Assembly: GCF_000497045.1 (NCBI RefSeq) | Contig: NW_015961970.1 | Location: 248,802 to 312,801, forward strand | Direction of reading: 5' to 3' | DNA: 64,000 bases | Origin: Kalmanozyma brasiliensis GHG001 | Taxonomy: Eukaryota > Basidiomycota > Ustilaginomycetes > Ustilaginales | Part shown: positions 28,504 through 38,716 of the stretch, piece after piece | Layout of the letters: every line of letters starts with the position of its first letter | Numbering within the stretch: position 1 is the stretch's first letter | Made by a program: the position numbers and the translations under genes | Notes under the pieces: generated by a model | Databases searched by the model: none | Told to the model about the DNA's origin: nothing | Seen by the model: only the letters and a program-made list of their open reading frames with translations

Positions 28504-30759
28504 ATGACAGGGCGCAGCCCCTCGACTTCGCCCTCGAAGAAGCATTCGAACAGCGACAAGATCAACTTCTTTGTTCGCGGTAGCAACGATGCCTCTCCCT
28601 CACGGGGGGTCAAACGCCAACGCACGGCTTCTTTGGACGACATAACTCCTTCCGAGATAGCCTCGAGAGTCATCATTGCCCTCGATTTGGACGCTTTCTA
28701 CGTCTCTGCTTGTCGAAAGCGAGACCCATCCCTCATTGGCATCCCCATCGGAATCCAACAAAAGGCCCTGGTTGCTACCATCAGCTATGAAGCGCGCGCA
28801 GCAGGCGTTGGCAAGCTCGACAGCATCAAGGATGCGCTCAAAAAGTGTCCTGATATGGTGCTGGTCAATGGCGAGGACCTCACCTACTTTCGGCAGGTCT
28901 CGAGTCAGGTGTGGAGACTGGTGAGGTCCATCGTCTGGCAGAAACGAGTCGAAAAGCTGGGCATGGACGAGCTCTTTTGCGATGTCACCGAGATGGTCGA
29001 TCACCATCTTTCGACGGTCTCAAAAGCCAAGGACGGTACAAGATGGTTCGATCTCAACGCACCTGATCAGAACGAGAAGGTCGAAGGGTACGGATTTGAC
29101 TTTCCGACGTCGCCTGCCGAACCTGCTGGACACACACATCCCAGCGACGCTGCAGAGCACTTGGCGCACAATCGACCAGATGGGTGGCAGGAACGAATGC
29201 TGATAGCTGCGAGACTAGCATACTACATACGACAGAGAATCTCCGACGAGGTGGGCCTGACTTGCTCAGCAGGCATTGCTCCAAGCAAGTCGCTCGCCAA
29301 GCTGGTGGGTGCGCTCAACAAGCCCAATCAACAAACGGCATTCTGTCCCCCGGTCGCGAGCCTCGCGTCTAGCCCGTACAATGGTGCAAGGTCTGTGGAA
29401 GCAAATCTGCTCCAACACATTCATGCCTTTCAGGATCCTCTGGATCTTCGCAAGCTGCCTGGGTTCGGCCGCGTAGTCGTCGACAAGATTCGAGATCATC
29501 TCACTCCGCACCCTAACGCTCCTTCAAAGCAGGGCAACGGACGAGCGCGCATCAATTTCATGGATCCTACGAGTGTATCGGATGACGAGGAGGAGAAGGT
29601 CAAAGTTAAAGTGACGGCTGGCACTGCGAGGAAGATGCTTTCCCTTGAGCAGCTGGGGGAGCTATTTGGTGAGGTGATCGGACCCAGACTATGGGCGCTA
29701 GTCAGCGGTCGCGATGTGGAACCGGTCATTCCAGCACCGGACTTTCCTCTCCAGCTGTCCATCGAAGACACGTATCCGTATCCGAGCCTGCGTGGGGCAG
29801 CGATCCATGCCGAGATCCGCCGCCTATCTCTGTCCCTGCTTCGGAGGCTGGAGCTCGAACTCACGACGCAGGCTGCAGAACCGGCAAAGCAGCCACAGCC
29901 GCTCAGTCAGGAGACTGTGATCAAGAACGAGGCGGTGACCATCCGAGACTACCAGGACGAGCAGCCGCCACCGTCGGCGATGGGAAGAGCGACGTGGCTA
30001 CGATATCCGATGAAGGTGCGCCTCAGCGTCCGTCAAGGCTGGAGCAACCGGGTGTCGAAGCAGACCAAGATGCCCGTCGAGATCTTCGAGTTGGAACATC
30101 CGAGGGACATTCGAGCGGGAGCCATCGAGAAGGCATGCAGAGGTCTGCTGCGGGCGTTGATCGGGGGCGACGATGTGGTGGGCGACGGAATGAACCTCAT
30201 CAACATTGCTGCGCTGGACTTGAGCGACAAGAGACCGCAACGAGCGCTCGGAAGCTTCTTCGCACCGAGCACAGCGGTGGAAGTCAAGACACGACAGGGA
30301 GAGCCGACCCAAGCAGCAAAGATCGACGAGGGCTTCCTGGCTAGCTTGGCTCCCGAGCTCAGGGAGGAGATTGCAAGGGAGTACGGGATCGATGTTGCCA
30401 CGACATCCCTTCGCATCGACACCGTCAAAGACCAGAAAGCCTCCGATGTCGCCAGCTTCGATGCTGCGGAGAAGCCCTCGATCAAAGGCAAAGGCAAAGC
30501 CGCGCTCGAGCCAGGCCCGATTTGCCCCACGTGCGGCGAAGAGATGCAGGTCTGGATGCAGCACGATCACGAATCGTATCCCTTCTCGGGTGTTCCGGTC
30601 GACGCTCTACGTTCCAGTACTCCTGATAGCTTCGACGAAGAAATTACAAACGAGCAAGACGAAGGTGATATAGACCTCATTCCCTGCGAGCTGTGCGGCG
30701 AACAGCTGAAGCCGTTCATGCTCGTCGCCCACCACCGCTTTCACGAGTTGCAGAGCTGA
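28504..30759 (+). CDS. Y-family DNA polymerase iota-like (translesion polymerase)
   Basis: Single exon, 751 residues. The palm starts at about residue 57 with ALDLDAFYVS (metal-binding Asp61 and/or Asp63), then IGIQQKALVATISYEAR, CPDMVLVNGEDLTYFRQVS and LGMDELFCDVTEM (Asp-Glu catalytic pair near residue 154). The VLVNGEDLT block and the gap-free IGIQQK region are those of polymerase iota rather than eta or kappa. A helix-hairpin-helix (KLPGFGRVVVDKIRDHL) and the little-finger domain follow. Near the end is a ubiquitin-binding-motif-like segment (GFLASLAPELREEIAREYG) and two C-x2-C zinc motifs (CPTCGEEM, CELCGEQL with following His residues). It inserts bases across damaged DNA. Confidence 0.88.
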   Translation: MTGRSPSTSPSKKHSNSDKINFFVRGSNDASPSRGVKRQRTASLDDITPSEIASRVIIALDLDAFYVSACRKRDPSLIGIPIGIQQKALVATISYEARAAGVGKLDSIKDALKKCPDMVLVNGEDLTYFRQVSSQVWRLVRSIVWQKRVEKLGMDELFCDVTEMVDHHLSTVSKAKDGTRWFDLNAPDQNEKVEGYGFDFPTSPAEPAGHTHPSDAAEHLAHNRPDGWQERMLIAARLAYYIRQRISDEVGLTCSAGIAPSKSLAKLVGALNKPNQQTAFCPPVASLASSPYNGARSVEANLLQHIHAFQDPLDLRKLPGFGRVVVDKIRDHLTPHPNAPSKQGNGRARINFMDPTSVSDDEEEKVKVKVTAGTARKMLSLEQLGELFGEVIGPRLWALVSGRDVEPVIPAPDFPLQLSIEDTYPYPSLRGAAIHAEIRRLSLSLLRRLELELTTQAAEPAKQPQPLSQETVIKNEAVTIRDYQDEQPPPSAMGRATWLRYPMKVRLSVRQGWSNRVSKQTKMPVEIFELEHPRDIRAGAIEKACRGLLRALIGGDDVVGDGMNLINIAALDLSDKRPQRALGSFFAPSTAVEVKTRQGEPTQAAKIDEGFLASLAPELREEIAREYGIDVATTSLRIDTVKDQKASDVASFDAAEKPSIKGKGKAALEPGPICPTCGEEMQVWMQHDHESYPFSGVPVDALRSSTPDSFDEEITNEQDEGDIDLIPCELCGEQLKPFMLVAHHRFHELQS

Positions 30760-31479
30760 AACTCTCACACCTACCCGCATATATACCCATGTTCAATCGC
30801 ATCATTGTCCCATCCCAGTCAACGGTGCGCCTCAGTGTGTGTCAATGGCTGCTGTACTCGCTGTTGATCTCCGTGCACCGGCAAAGCTTTGAGGTGAGTC
30901 TCGCTTTCGCATTTAGACTGTTAGATTCGACGAGCCCGGTCCCCCATCCAGCGTCACTTTTTCAGAGTCTAACCGGACCCCGGAGCCAGAGCTTTCTCTG
31001 GCCACAAAGTTGCCCTCTGTTTTTCCGCTCTCGGATCGGTCCACTCGCCGGAAAGAATGAGCGCATCAGCCCACTCCTCCCGTCGACAGGGGAATATCAC
31101 GCGCACATCTGCTGTCTTGCTCATCACCATCCACACATCCCTACCTTCGTCCGGCTCATCGATTCCCGCTCGTTCACAGGCGTCGCAGATACGTTTCACA
31201 AAGCAGGACTTGCATCGCGGTCCATTGCGGTATCCATTGTCATCCGGCGCAACATCGTGCAGCTGCTAGCAACTCGGACCGCTTCACCGGCTACGAGCAT
31301 CCGTCTGATCCGCACGCAACCGACGGCATTCGATAGACACTCTCGCAGCGAGAACACACATTCAGAACTCCGAACACAACAGCGTGCCCAGAAGCTGGCG
31401 CACCAGAGCCATCACACGAGTCTCCCACGCTCCACAACCACACCTTCGACCCGGACCCCAACACACACACCAGCACACC
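30760..31479. other. Intergenic region, polymerase iota to small unknown protein
   Basis: 720 bp. A plus-strand open frame that begins inside the polymerase gene runs through it but lacks domain signs and bias and overlaps the next gene in another frame. No supported gene. Confidence 0.35.
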
Positions 31480-32139
31480 ATGGCGCTCAATATGGACGAC
31501 CTAATCGGGTCGATGCAGCACTCGATGCATGCTGGCGATCGAGGTCACGAGCTGCACGAGATCCGCGAGTCTCTCAAAGCCTCTCTGCCCGCGCAGCATG
31601 GCGCTGGGCCATCACAGCCAGCGCAGCCAGCGCCACGGCGGACCTTTGCGCCTCAGCCCGGCAATAGCTCGTTGGACGCCGACGTTGCGATGCTCTCCTC
31701 CTCGTCGTCGCAACAACAATCCGGGTATGGTGGCCAATTCTTTGGTGGCGGCGCAGGGTCATGGGGGAGTCAATCGTCGGGTAGCTCTAGCGGAGTACCA
31801 GCCCAAGGAGGATGGCGATTCGCACCTGCACCAGCAAACACACCGCAGCAGACACCCGTGGAAACCAGCGCGCTCGCAAGACAACTCCAAGCGGAACTCG
31901 AGAGACAACCGCAGTGGGGCCAACCGATCTCACCGCCATCCCAACAACATGGGTACACCACACAACCGAACGGGTACGTCTCACCAGACCATCCGCCAGG
32001 TCGAACAGCGGGCGTGGGAAACGAGAACGGCGACGCACCACGCAGCTTCGTAAACGGCTTCGACCCTACTGCGCGGGACGACTCGGCAACACCCACAGGC
32101 AATCTCAGCCCTCGCCTTCGTAACGCTACTCCACGCTAA
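31480..32139 (+). CDS. Uncharacterised 219-residue protein, Gln/Ser/Gly-rich
   Basis: Open from ATG 31480 (context accATGgcg) to TAA 32139. The first 32 residues (MALNMDDLIGSMQHSMHAGD then ELHEIRESLKASL) look ordered and amphipathic; the rest is a Gln/Gly/Ser/Pro-rich disordered tail with short SGYGGQFFGGGAG-like stretches. No signal peptide, membrane segment or known domain recognised. It is convergent with RPN12, 114 bp from its stop. The N-terminal helix could be a protein-binding motif, but this is only inference. Confidence 0.6.
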   Translation: MALNMDDLIGSMQHSMHAGDRGHELHEIRESLKASLPAQHGAGPSQPAQPAPRRTFAPQPGNSSLDADVAMLSSSSSQQQSGYGGQFFGGGAGSWGSQSSGSSSGVPAQGGWRFAPAPANTPQQTPVETSALARQLQAELERQPQWGQPISPPSQQHGYTTQPNGYVSPDHPPGRTAGVGNENGDAPRSFVNGFDPTARDDSATPTGNLSPRLRNATPR

Positions 32140-32253
32140 GTCACGGACAATACTTCACTCTTTGGGCTCAATGCGATTCTTTTTCTCACCGGACCGTTGA
32201 CTCTCTCTGTACGAGGATGGTATGAATTGGAACATGTGACGATGTGGGAGGTG

Positions 32254-33042
32254 CTAAACAATGCTCTCGAGCTCCTTTGCAAAGGTCAAATTGCTCGCGA
32301 TGGTTGCCTTTTTCGGAATCTTTGTCTCGGCAGCTGCCGTGTTGAGTGATGCAAAGCTCACGACCTGGGTCTTTGGGTTGACCTGCCAACCTCGGGTCTT
32401 TGCGAAGCCCAACACCTGATCGAGGTTTTCGAAGAACAGCAGTGTGGCGGCATCATGGAGTGCGAGGGAGTCGTATGCCTTTTCTTCGCACGATGCGATC
32501 TCGTTTCGGATCATGTCCATGAGGAGGTCTACGAAGAAACGGTATTCGTCCTGGGGCGGGGTTTCGCGGGAGAGACGCCATACTTTGGAATAGGACCCTT
32601 CCATGAGCCAGCGTTCGAGGCTGACCGGGTGCTGGAGGTACTTGGACGAGTTGACCAGGTCTGTGGGCAGGGTCTCGATGAGCGTGTGGAACGCCGAGAT
32701 CTGGTTCGAGCTGAGAAGGCGGAGCAGTCGCAGCCCGAGAAGCGGCTCGTAGTTGGACGAAGGGGAGAGTGAGGCATCGTAGAAGGGTGTGAGGAGGGAA
32801 ATGTATCGATCAAACGCGGCAATGTCGCCAATGCGCACCGAGTAGAAGGCACCGATCTCGAGGACTTCTCGCGCCAAAGGCAGGTCGGAGGATGAACTGG
32901 AGGACGACGCGGAGGGCACGAGGAGGTTATGTTCTGTAAGCGCGATTTTGAGTTTCGTGAGAAGGGATCGCACCTCGTCCTGTTTGGACTTAGATGACGA
33001 GAAGGCTGTCACCAGCGACTTGTGCAGGCTGTGAAGGTCCAT
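32254..33042 (-). CDS. RPN12: RPN12/PSMD8, 26S proteasome lid subunit
   Basis: Single exon, 262 residues, close to the usual 270. It begins with a helical repeat (LHKSLVTAFSSSKSKQDEVRSLLTKLKIALTEH) and has the Rpn12 features FYSVRIGDIAAFDRYISLLTPFYD, LLGLRLLRLLSSNQISAFHTLIETLP and FFVDLLMDMIRNEIASCEEKAYDSL. The C-terminal PCI/winged-helix part ends at SIV. Rpn12 is the last subunit to join the lid and completes its assembly onto the base of the proteasome. Confidence 0.93.
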   Translation of the reverse strand: MDLHSLHKSLVTAFSSSKSKQDEVRSLLTKLKIALTEHNLLVPSASSSSSSSDLPLAREVLEIGAFYSVRIGDIAAFDRYISLLTPFYDASLSPSSNYEPLLGLRLLRLLSSNQISAFHTLIETLPTDLVNSSKYLQHPVSLERWLMEGSYSKVWRLSRETPPQDEYRFFVDLLMDMIRNEIASCEEKAYDSLALHDAATLLFFENLDQVLGFAKTRGWQVNPKTQVVSFASLNTAAAETKIPKKATIASNLTFAKELESIV

Positions 33043-33441
33043 CGTTGCGTAGCTAGCAGAGCGCTGTCGAGAGCTGGATCGTGGCTGAGGCTGGCAGATG
33101 GGACCGAAAGGGGATGCAGGCTCGTATGGTAGCGAGTGCTGTGCGCGTCAAGTTGGATGGGTGATGCTAGATGAACGTATCGAGAGAGAAAGGCGGAGTG
33201 TTGGTTGCAAGTTGCGCAACGACAAGTGGAGAATGATCACTCTGGCCAGCAACAGCCAAACTCAAAGCGCTCGCTCAGCTACGCGCGTCCCCTCCAGCTC
33301 CGCATTCCGAGCACCTCACGCGTGCGAATTTTCAAAGACTTCACAAATGCACGATGTAACACTATGGATATTTCGCCCGCCAACCGACGTCCAAGAGCGC
33401 CAAGTCTGTCCCTCGTGCCGCCAGGATCGAAGTCGCCACTA
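33043..33441. other. Intergenic region, RPN12 promoter side and Axl2-like gene 3' side
   Basis: About 400 bp upstream of RPN12; no other supported gene. Confidence 0.35.
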
Positions 33442-35994
33442 TCAGCCTTCTGAACTCATCCCGGCCGTCTGAGACCTCGCAGTCCTGGCTACCGAAGTAG
33501 CTCGAGTGCCAGCGCCAGGGATGAGAGGCGCCTCGACAGGCTCAATGGACGATCTGATCGCCCGCACGGTCAATCCTCGCTCCTCGTCCTCGCTGTCCCT
33601 CGTCCGCCCCGAGGTTCGAACAAGCGTCGCGGAGCTACGTCGACTGTCAACATCCTGCTCTGGCACGTGGAGAGCTGTCGAGTCGCTCGCTCGCACGGCC
33701 GCAGACGGATCGTCCTCCGCGTCCTCAAAGATGTCCTCATCCTGGGTCGCTTGCGACAGTGTGCGGGTGCGCAACTCGCTCGACCCACGCGAGGCGCGAA
33801 GCACGACCGAGTGCTGTGAAAGAATTCGCTGTCCTTGCAGCACGCTGACATGCTTGGGCGGCGGCGTGGTATCGAGGCTGACCTTCCGCGCATACCCCAC
33901 CTCGAAACCAGTGTCCAACTCAAACCTGGGCGAAGCACCGAGGTGCCCAATCCTTTGCCTCACCTCGCGACGCACCGGTACCTGTACCTCGGCGTCATCA
34001 TAGAACAGATCAGACTCCCAGCTGTCCCGCACCGTCATCTGCGAGAGGTCTCGCTGCGGTATGCCTTCCAGCCCAAGCCCGTTGGGGCGGGCTAGATCGG
34101 CTTGCGCGTCGGCTGTGATGCGTTGAATGGAGCTGGGTGAACGGGCGAGCTGGGCAAGGAGCGGGGATCGTTGTGGCTTTTCCGTCGACGGAGGTGCAGT
34201 GGTGACGATCACGGGCGGTGCAGTGACTGAGGTGACGTCGGATGAGCGAGGTGAGCGGCCCTCATCAGAAGCTGCGAGGGTTGGGGCGTCTGAGATGGGC
34301 GAGCGGGTCGGCGAGAAGGCGGCGGAGGGATCGACGTAGGGATTGGAAATGTCCTTGAGCTTGTCGTCCTTGAGCGAAGCCCATCCAAACCGAGGGGACC
34401 GCTCGTCGGCCAGCGTTCGATCATCGTCATCGCGCCTGTCGGGCGACTTCTCGCAGTCCGAATCTCTTCCATCTTTTTGCACGTGGCCACTAGCAGTGCA
34501 GTGACGATGACAGTAGACCACAAGCAGTGCCAGCACGACCAGGCCTCCAGCGCAGCCCAATGAAGCTGCGATGGCAATCCTTGCCTTGCTGCTGAGCCCA
34601 CTTGCACCTGCATCAGCCGAAGAGAGGCCGTCGGGCGATCCCACAGGCGGCGAATCCAATTGAGTCATCGTGAATGTCTCCGACGACACATCGCGGAATC
34701 CATCCGAAGCTCTGGACTCAATCGAGAGCTGTACCTGCACCGGCTCGAATCCGCCGCTCGGAGGCGTGCCAAAGAGAATCCTGGTCAATGGGTCGAAGTG
34801 GATCCACTTGCTCGCCGAAGCTGGCTCGACGGTGACCTGAGGAGGCGTCCGTGTCGATCGAAGGTAGCTTCCAAGATCGAGCTGGAAGAGTCGTCCAGGA
34901 GCGAGGCGCACATCAGGCAAGCTCCACACGGCGAATGGCGAGGGATGAATGGTGATGTTGACTGTCACTGGAACCGGGGTTCCGCGTTGACTGGCGGTAT
35001 TGACCAACGTGAGTGGCACGATGAGCGACAAGGGCTCGGCCTCGGTGATATTGAACGGCGGCATACCGGAAAACGTCCTAGTAGCCTCGTCAAACGCGAG
35101 CCACTCTCCTACAGCGCTCGTATTCGCCGTCACCCGCAAATGCGATCCATCTATCGCCCTTCCTCTTGTGTCCACCACATCTTCCAGCGCCAGTACGCCG
35201 GTAAACGGCTGACCTGCAGTCGCATTCAACGCCTGTAGTGGCGCACCCAGCACGATACTCGCCCCACTCACGACAAGCCTTACCTCGCTCTGCACGCCTC
35301 TGTATCCGCGCAGATCACTAGCTGTAACTACGACGATGTAGAACTCGCCTGCAGAGTGTACGTCTGTCGGCGCGACACCGAACAGCGTCATCTGATCAAA
35401 GTGCATCCACCCTGGCAGCGGCGATCCATCTTTCAGCTGGGCCGAAATATAAATGTCGTTGCTGTCGGAAAGGAACGTGTCCCCCGCAAATGCGAGGGCG
35501 AAGGACCAGCCCAGTGGTAGCAACTGCGCGCCGGACGGCAAGATGTATTCCGACCCGAGCGAACTCACATTCGGCAGCTGTGCAGCGAGGGGCTTGTTGA
35601 CGAGAGGACCACGACCAGGGAGTGTGATGAGATGAAACAAGGTCGATGCTGCGCTCTGCGTCTTTGGATTCGTCGCGGTCAGCGTGATGCTGTCGTTCGT
35701 TCGGGATCGTGAAGATCGGGCCGGGATGCCGGAGATACTGAGCGTGGCAGCTTCGAACGTAGCCCATGCAGGAAGGTTGTCAGCGGTGTAGGTGAAAGGC
35801 GCGGTCGCGTTGACGTCGACAAAGGTGTCAGGCGCAAAAGTGACATTATATGGCTGGGCGAAGCGAGCGATGAGTGGAAGCTGAGTGCTGGGTGGACGAC
35901 TGACACGGATCACCGCTCGAGCTGAAGCTGAGAGCAGGAGCACCGAGATCAGCCAGACTAGAGCAGTCGATTTTCTGTAATAAGGACGCATCAT
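33442..35994 (-). CDS. Axl2-like type I membrane protein with cadherin-like (CADG) domains
   Basis: Single exon, 850 residues. Signal peptide near residues 8-27 (ALVWLISVLLLSASARA). The extracellular part has four repeats of the dystroglycan-type cadherin fold, each marked by an 'LPxWxxFxxxTxxxxGxPP' pattern (for example LPAWATFEAATLSISGIP, KWIHFDPLTRILFGTPP). One transmembrane helix follows at about residue 475 (IAIAASLGCAGGLVVLALLVVYC), then a Ser/Arg/Asp-rich cytoplasmic tail of about 350 residues. This is the plan of yeast Axl2, the axial-budding landmark, which anchors polarity and septin-linked factors at the cell cortex. In a smut a role in polar growth or septation is plausible but inferred. 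Confidence 0.8.
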   Translation of the reverse strand: MMRPYYRKSTALVWLISVLLLSASARAVIRVSRPPSTQLPLIARFAQPYNVTFAPDTFVDVNATAPFTYTADNLPAWATFEAATLSISGIPARSSRSRTNDSITLTATNPKTQSAASTLFHLITLPGRGPLVNKPLAAQLPNVSSLGSEYILPSGAQLLPLGWSFALAFAGDTFLSDSNDIYISAQLKDGSPLPGWMHFDQMTLFGVAPTDVHSAGEFYIVVVTASDLRGYRGVQSEVRLVVSGASIVLGAPLQALNATAGQPFTGVLALEDVVDTRGRAIDGSHLRVTANTSAVGEWLAFDEATRTFSGMPPFNITEAEPLSLIVPLTLVNTASQRGTPVPVTVNITIHPSPFAVWSLPDVRLAPGRLFQLDLGSYLRSTRTPPQVTVEPASASKWIHFDPLTRILFGTPPSGGFEPVQVQLSIESRASDGFRDVSSETFTMTQLDSPPVGSPDGLSSADAGASGLSSKARIAIAASLGCAGGLVVLALLVVYCHRHCTASGHVQKDGRDSDCEKSPDRRDDDDRTLADERSPRFGWASLKDDKLKDISNPYVDPSAAFSPTRSPISDAPTLAASDEGRSPRSSDVTSVTAPPVIVTTAPPSTEKPQRSPLLAQLARSPSSIQRITADAQADLARPNGLGLEGIPQRDLSQMTVRDSWESDLFYDDAEVQVPVRREVRQRIGHLGASPRFELDTGFEVGYARKVSLDTTPPPKHVSVLQGQRILSQHSVVLRASRGSSELRTRTLSQATQDEDIFEDAEDDPSAAVRASDSTALHVPEQDVDSRRSSATLVRTSGRTRDSEDEERGLTVRAIRSSIEPVEAPLIPGAGTRATSVARTARSQTAGMSSEG

Positions 35995-37560
<1,566 letters not shown>

Positions 37561-38716
37561 GGCGACACCGAAACTCGATCCGCTTCCTGGACACGGCCTT
37601 TCTGCTCGTCTACCATCGCACTTCAGCTCGACCTTTGTATTTGTACAACATTTCACTTCAAGCCATTCCCGCGTCCCTGCTCATTTCCTTCGCAACATTG
37701 TTGCGACTGCGTCGTTGCCCGTCGCGCACATTCATTCGTCGGCTCTTCACACCCTCGGAAGAGCCATATGCTGCGTCAATCATCGGCACCCAGGTCGGCG
37801 AGGGTCCGAGTCGAAATCACCGCGAGACACGGGAGGCTGCAGCCGGTCGTGAATGAAAGGACACTTTGCTCCATTCGAGAGCGATCGCTCCGTGCGCGTG
37901 CATCAGTCCCACCAACAAATCACTTTTGCTCATGATTTCACTTCAGAGTTCATAACCTTGCTGCGATTGCTTCGCCTTTGGATGCGCGTCGACTCTTGCT
38001 AAAGCGAGCTCGAAGCCGAAAGGTCGACTCAAGACCGGCAATGCGATGTGATGCAGGCAGGTACACGCATGCACCACTCAATCCTCTCAGTCCCTCGCGA
38101 ACACAAGCAAGCAACGGGTGTACTCGACGCACAAGCAGGTGGTGGCGACACAATGCAACCGAGCGAGCTTGGCACAAAAGAGCATCAAGGTGGGTGCAGG
38201 TACAAAGACGGTTGTTCCGTGATTGTCTCACGGAGTCAGCCATCCTTATACTTTCCCACGCAAAGTTTAAGTCACCGGATAGTGTTGCGGTTGCGCAATC
38301 GGCGCATCGGTCTTGCCACACTTTGGCTCTCTGGCGGTCGACTTGCTTTCTCCCACGCTATGCCAACCGGTCCCACGCCATCAACTGCTGTGGCGCCACA
38401 CTCTTGCTCCAGAGTCGAGTCTTGGGTCGGATGTGCCGAGACAGCCTGTGCGCTGGTGGCTGCGGCGGCAGTTCTTCTTCGTCAAACTTTCATTCACCAA
38501 AAAAGAGCATGTGACGATCGAAAAGGACTACCTCTGTCAGCACTGGTCCTCCCTCGCTACGCCAATCACCGCCCACGATCATTGGAGCCCCATTTCAGCA
38601 TCCTGCTTGACGCATTCCCACTGTCGCAAGCTGTTGCGGCAATCACTTGACACACCTGCGACTTGACTCTCATCGGAGACTCTTCGGAAGCAATCAGCAA
38701 ACGCTGCCCTGCTAGA
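37561..38716. other. Intergenic region, BET3 to large disordered protein
   Basis: 1,156 bp. Several overlapping short open frames but none with a signal peptide, domain or consistent codon bias. Probably 3' UTR, promoter and long 5' leader of the next gene. Confidence 0.35.

Noticed and set aside
30693..31667. 324-codon plus-strand frame across the polymerase iota 3' end
   Set aside because: Starts within the polymerase gene in another frame, no domain, and overlaps the better-supported gene at 31480 in a different frame.
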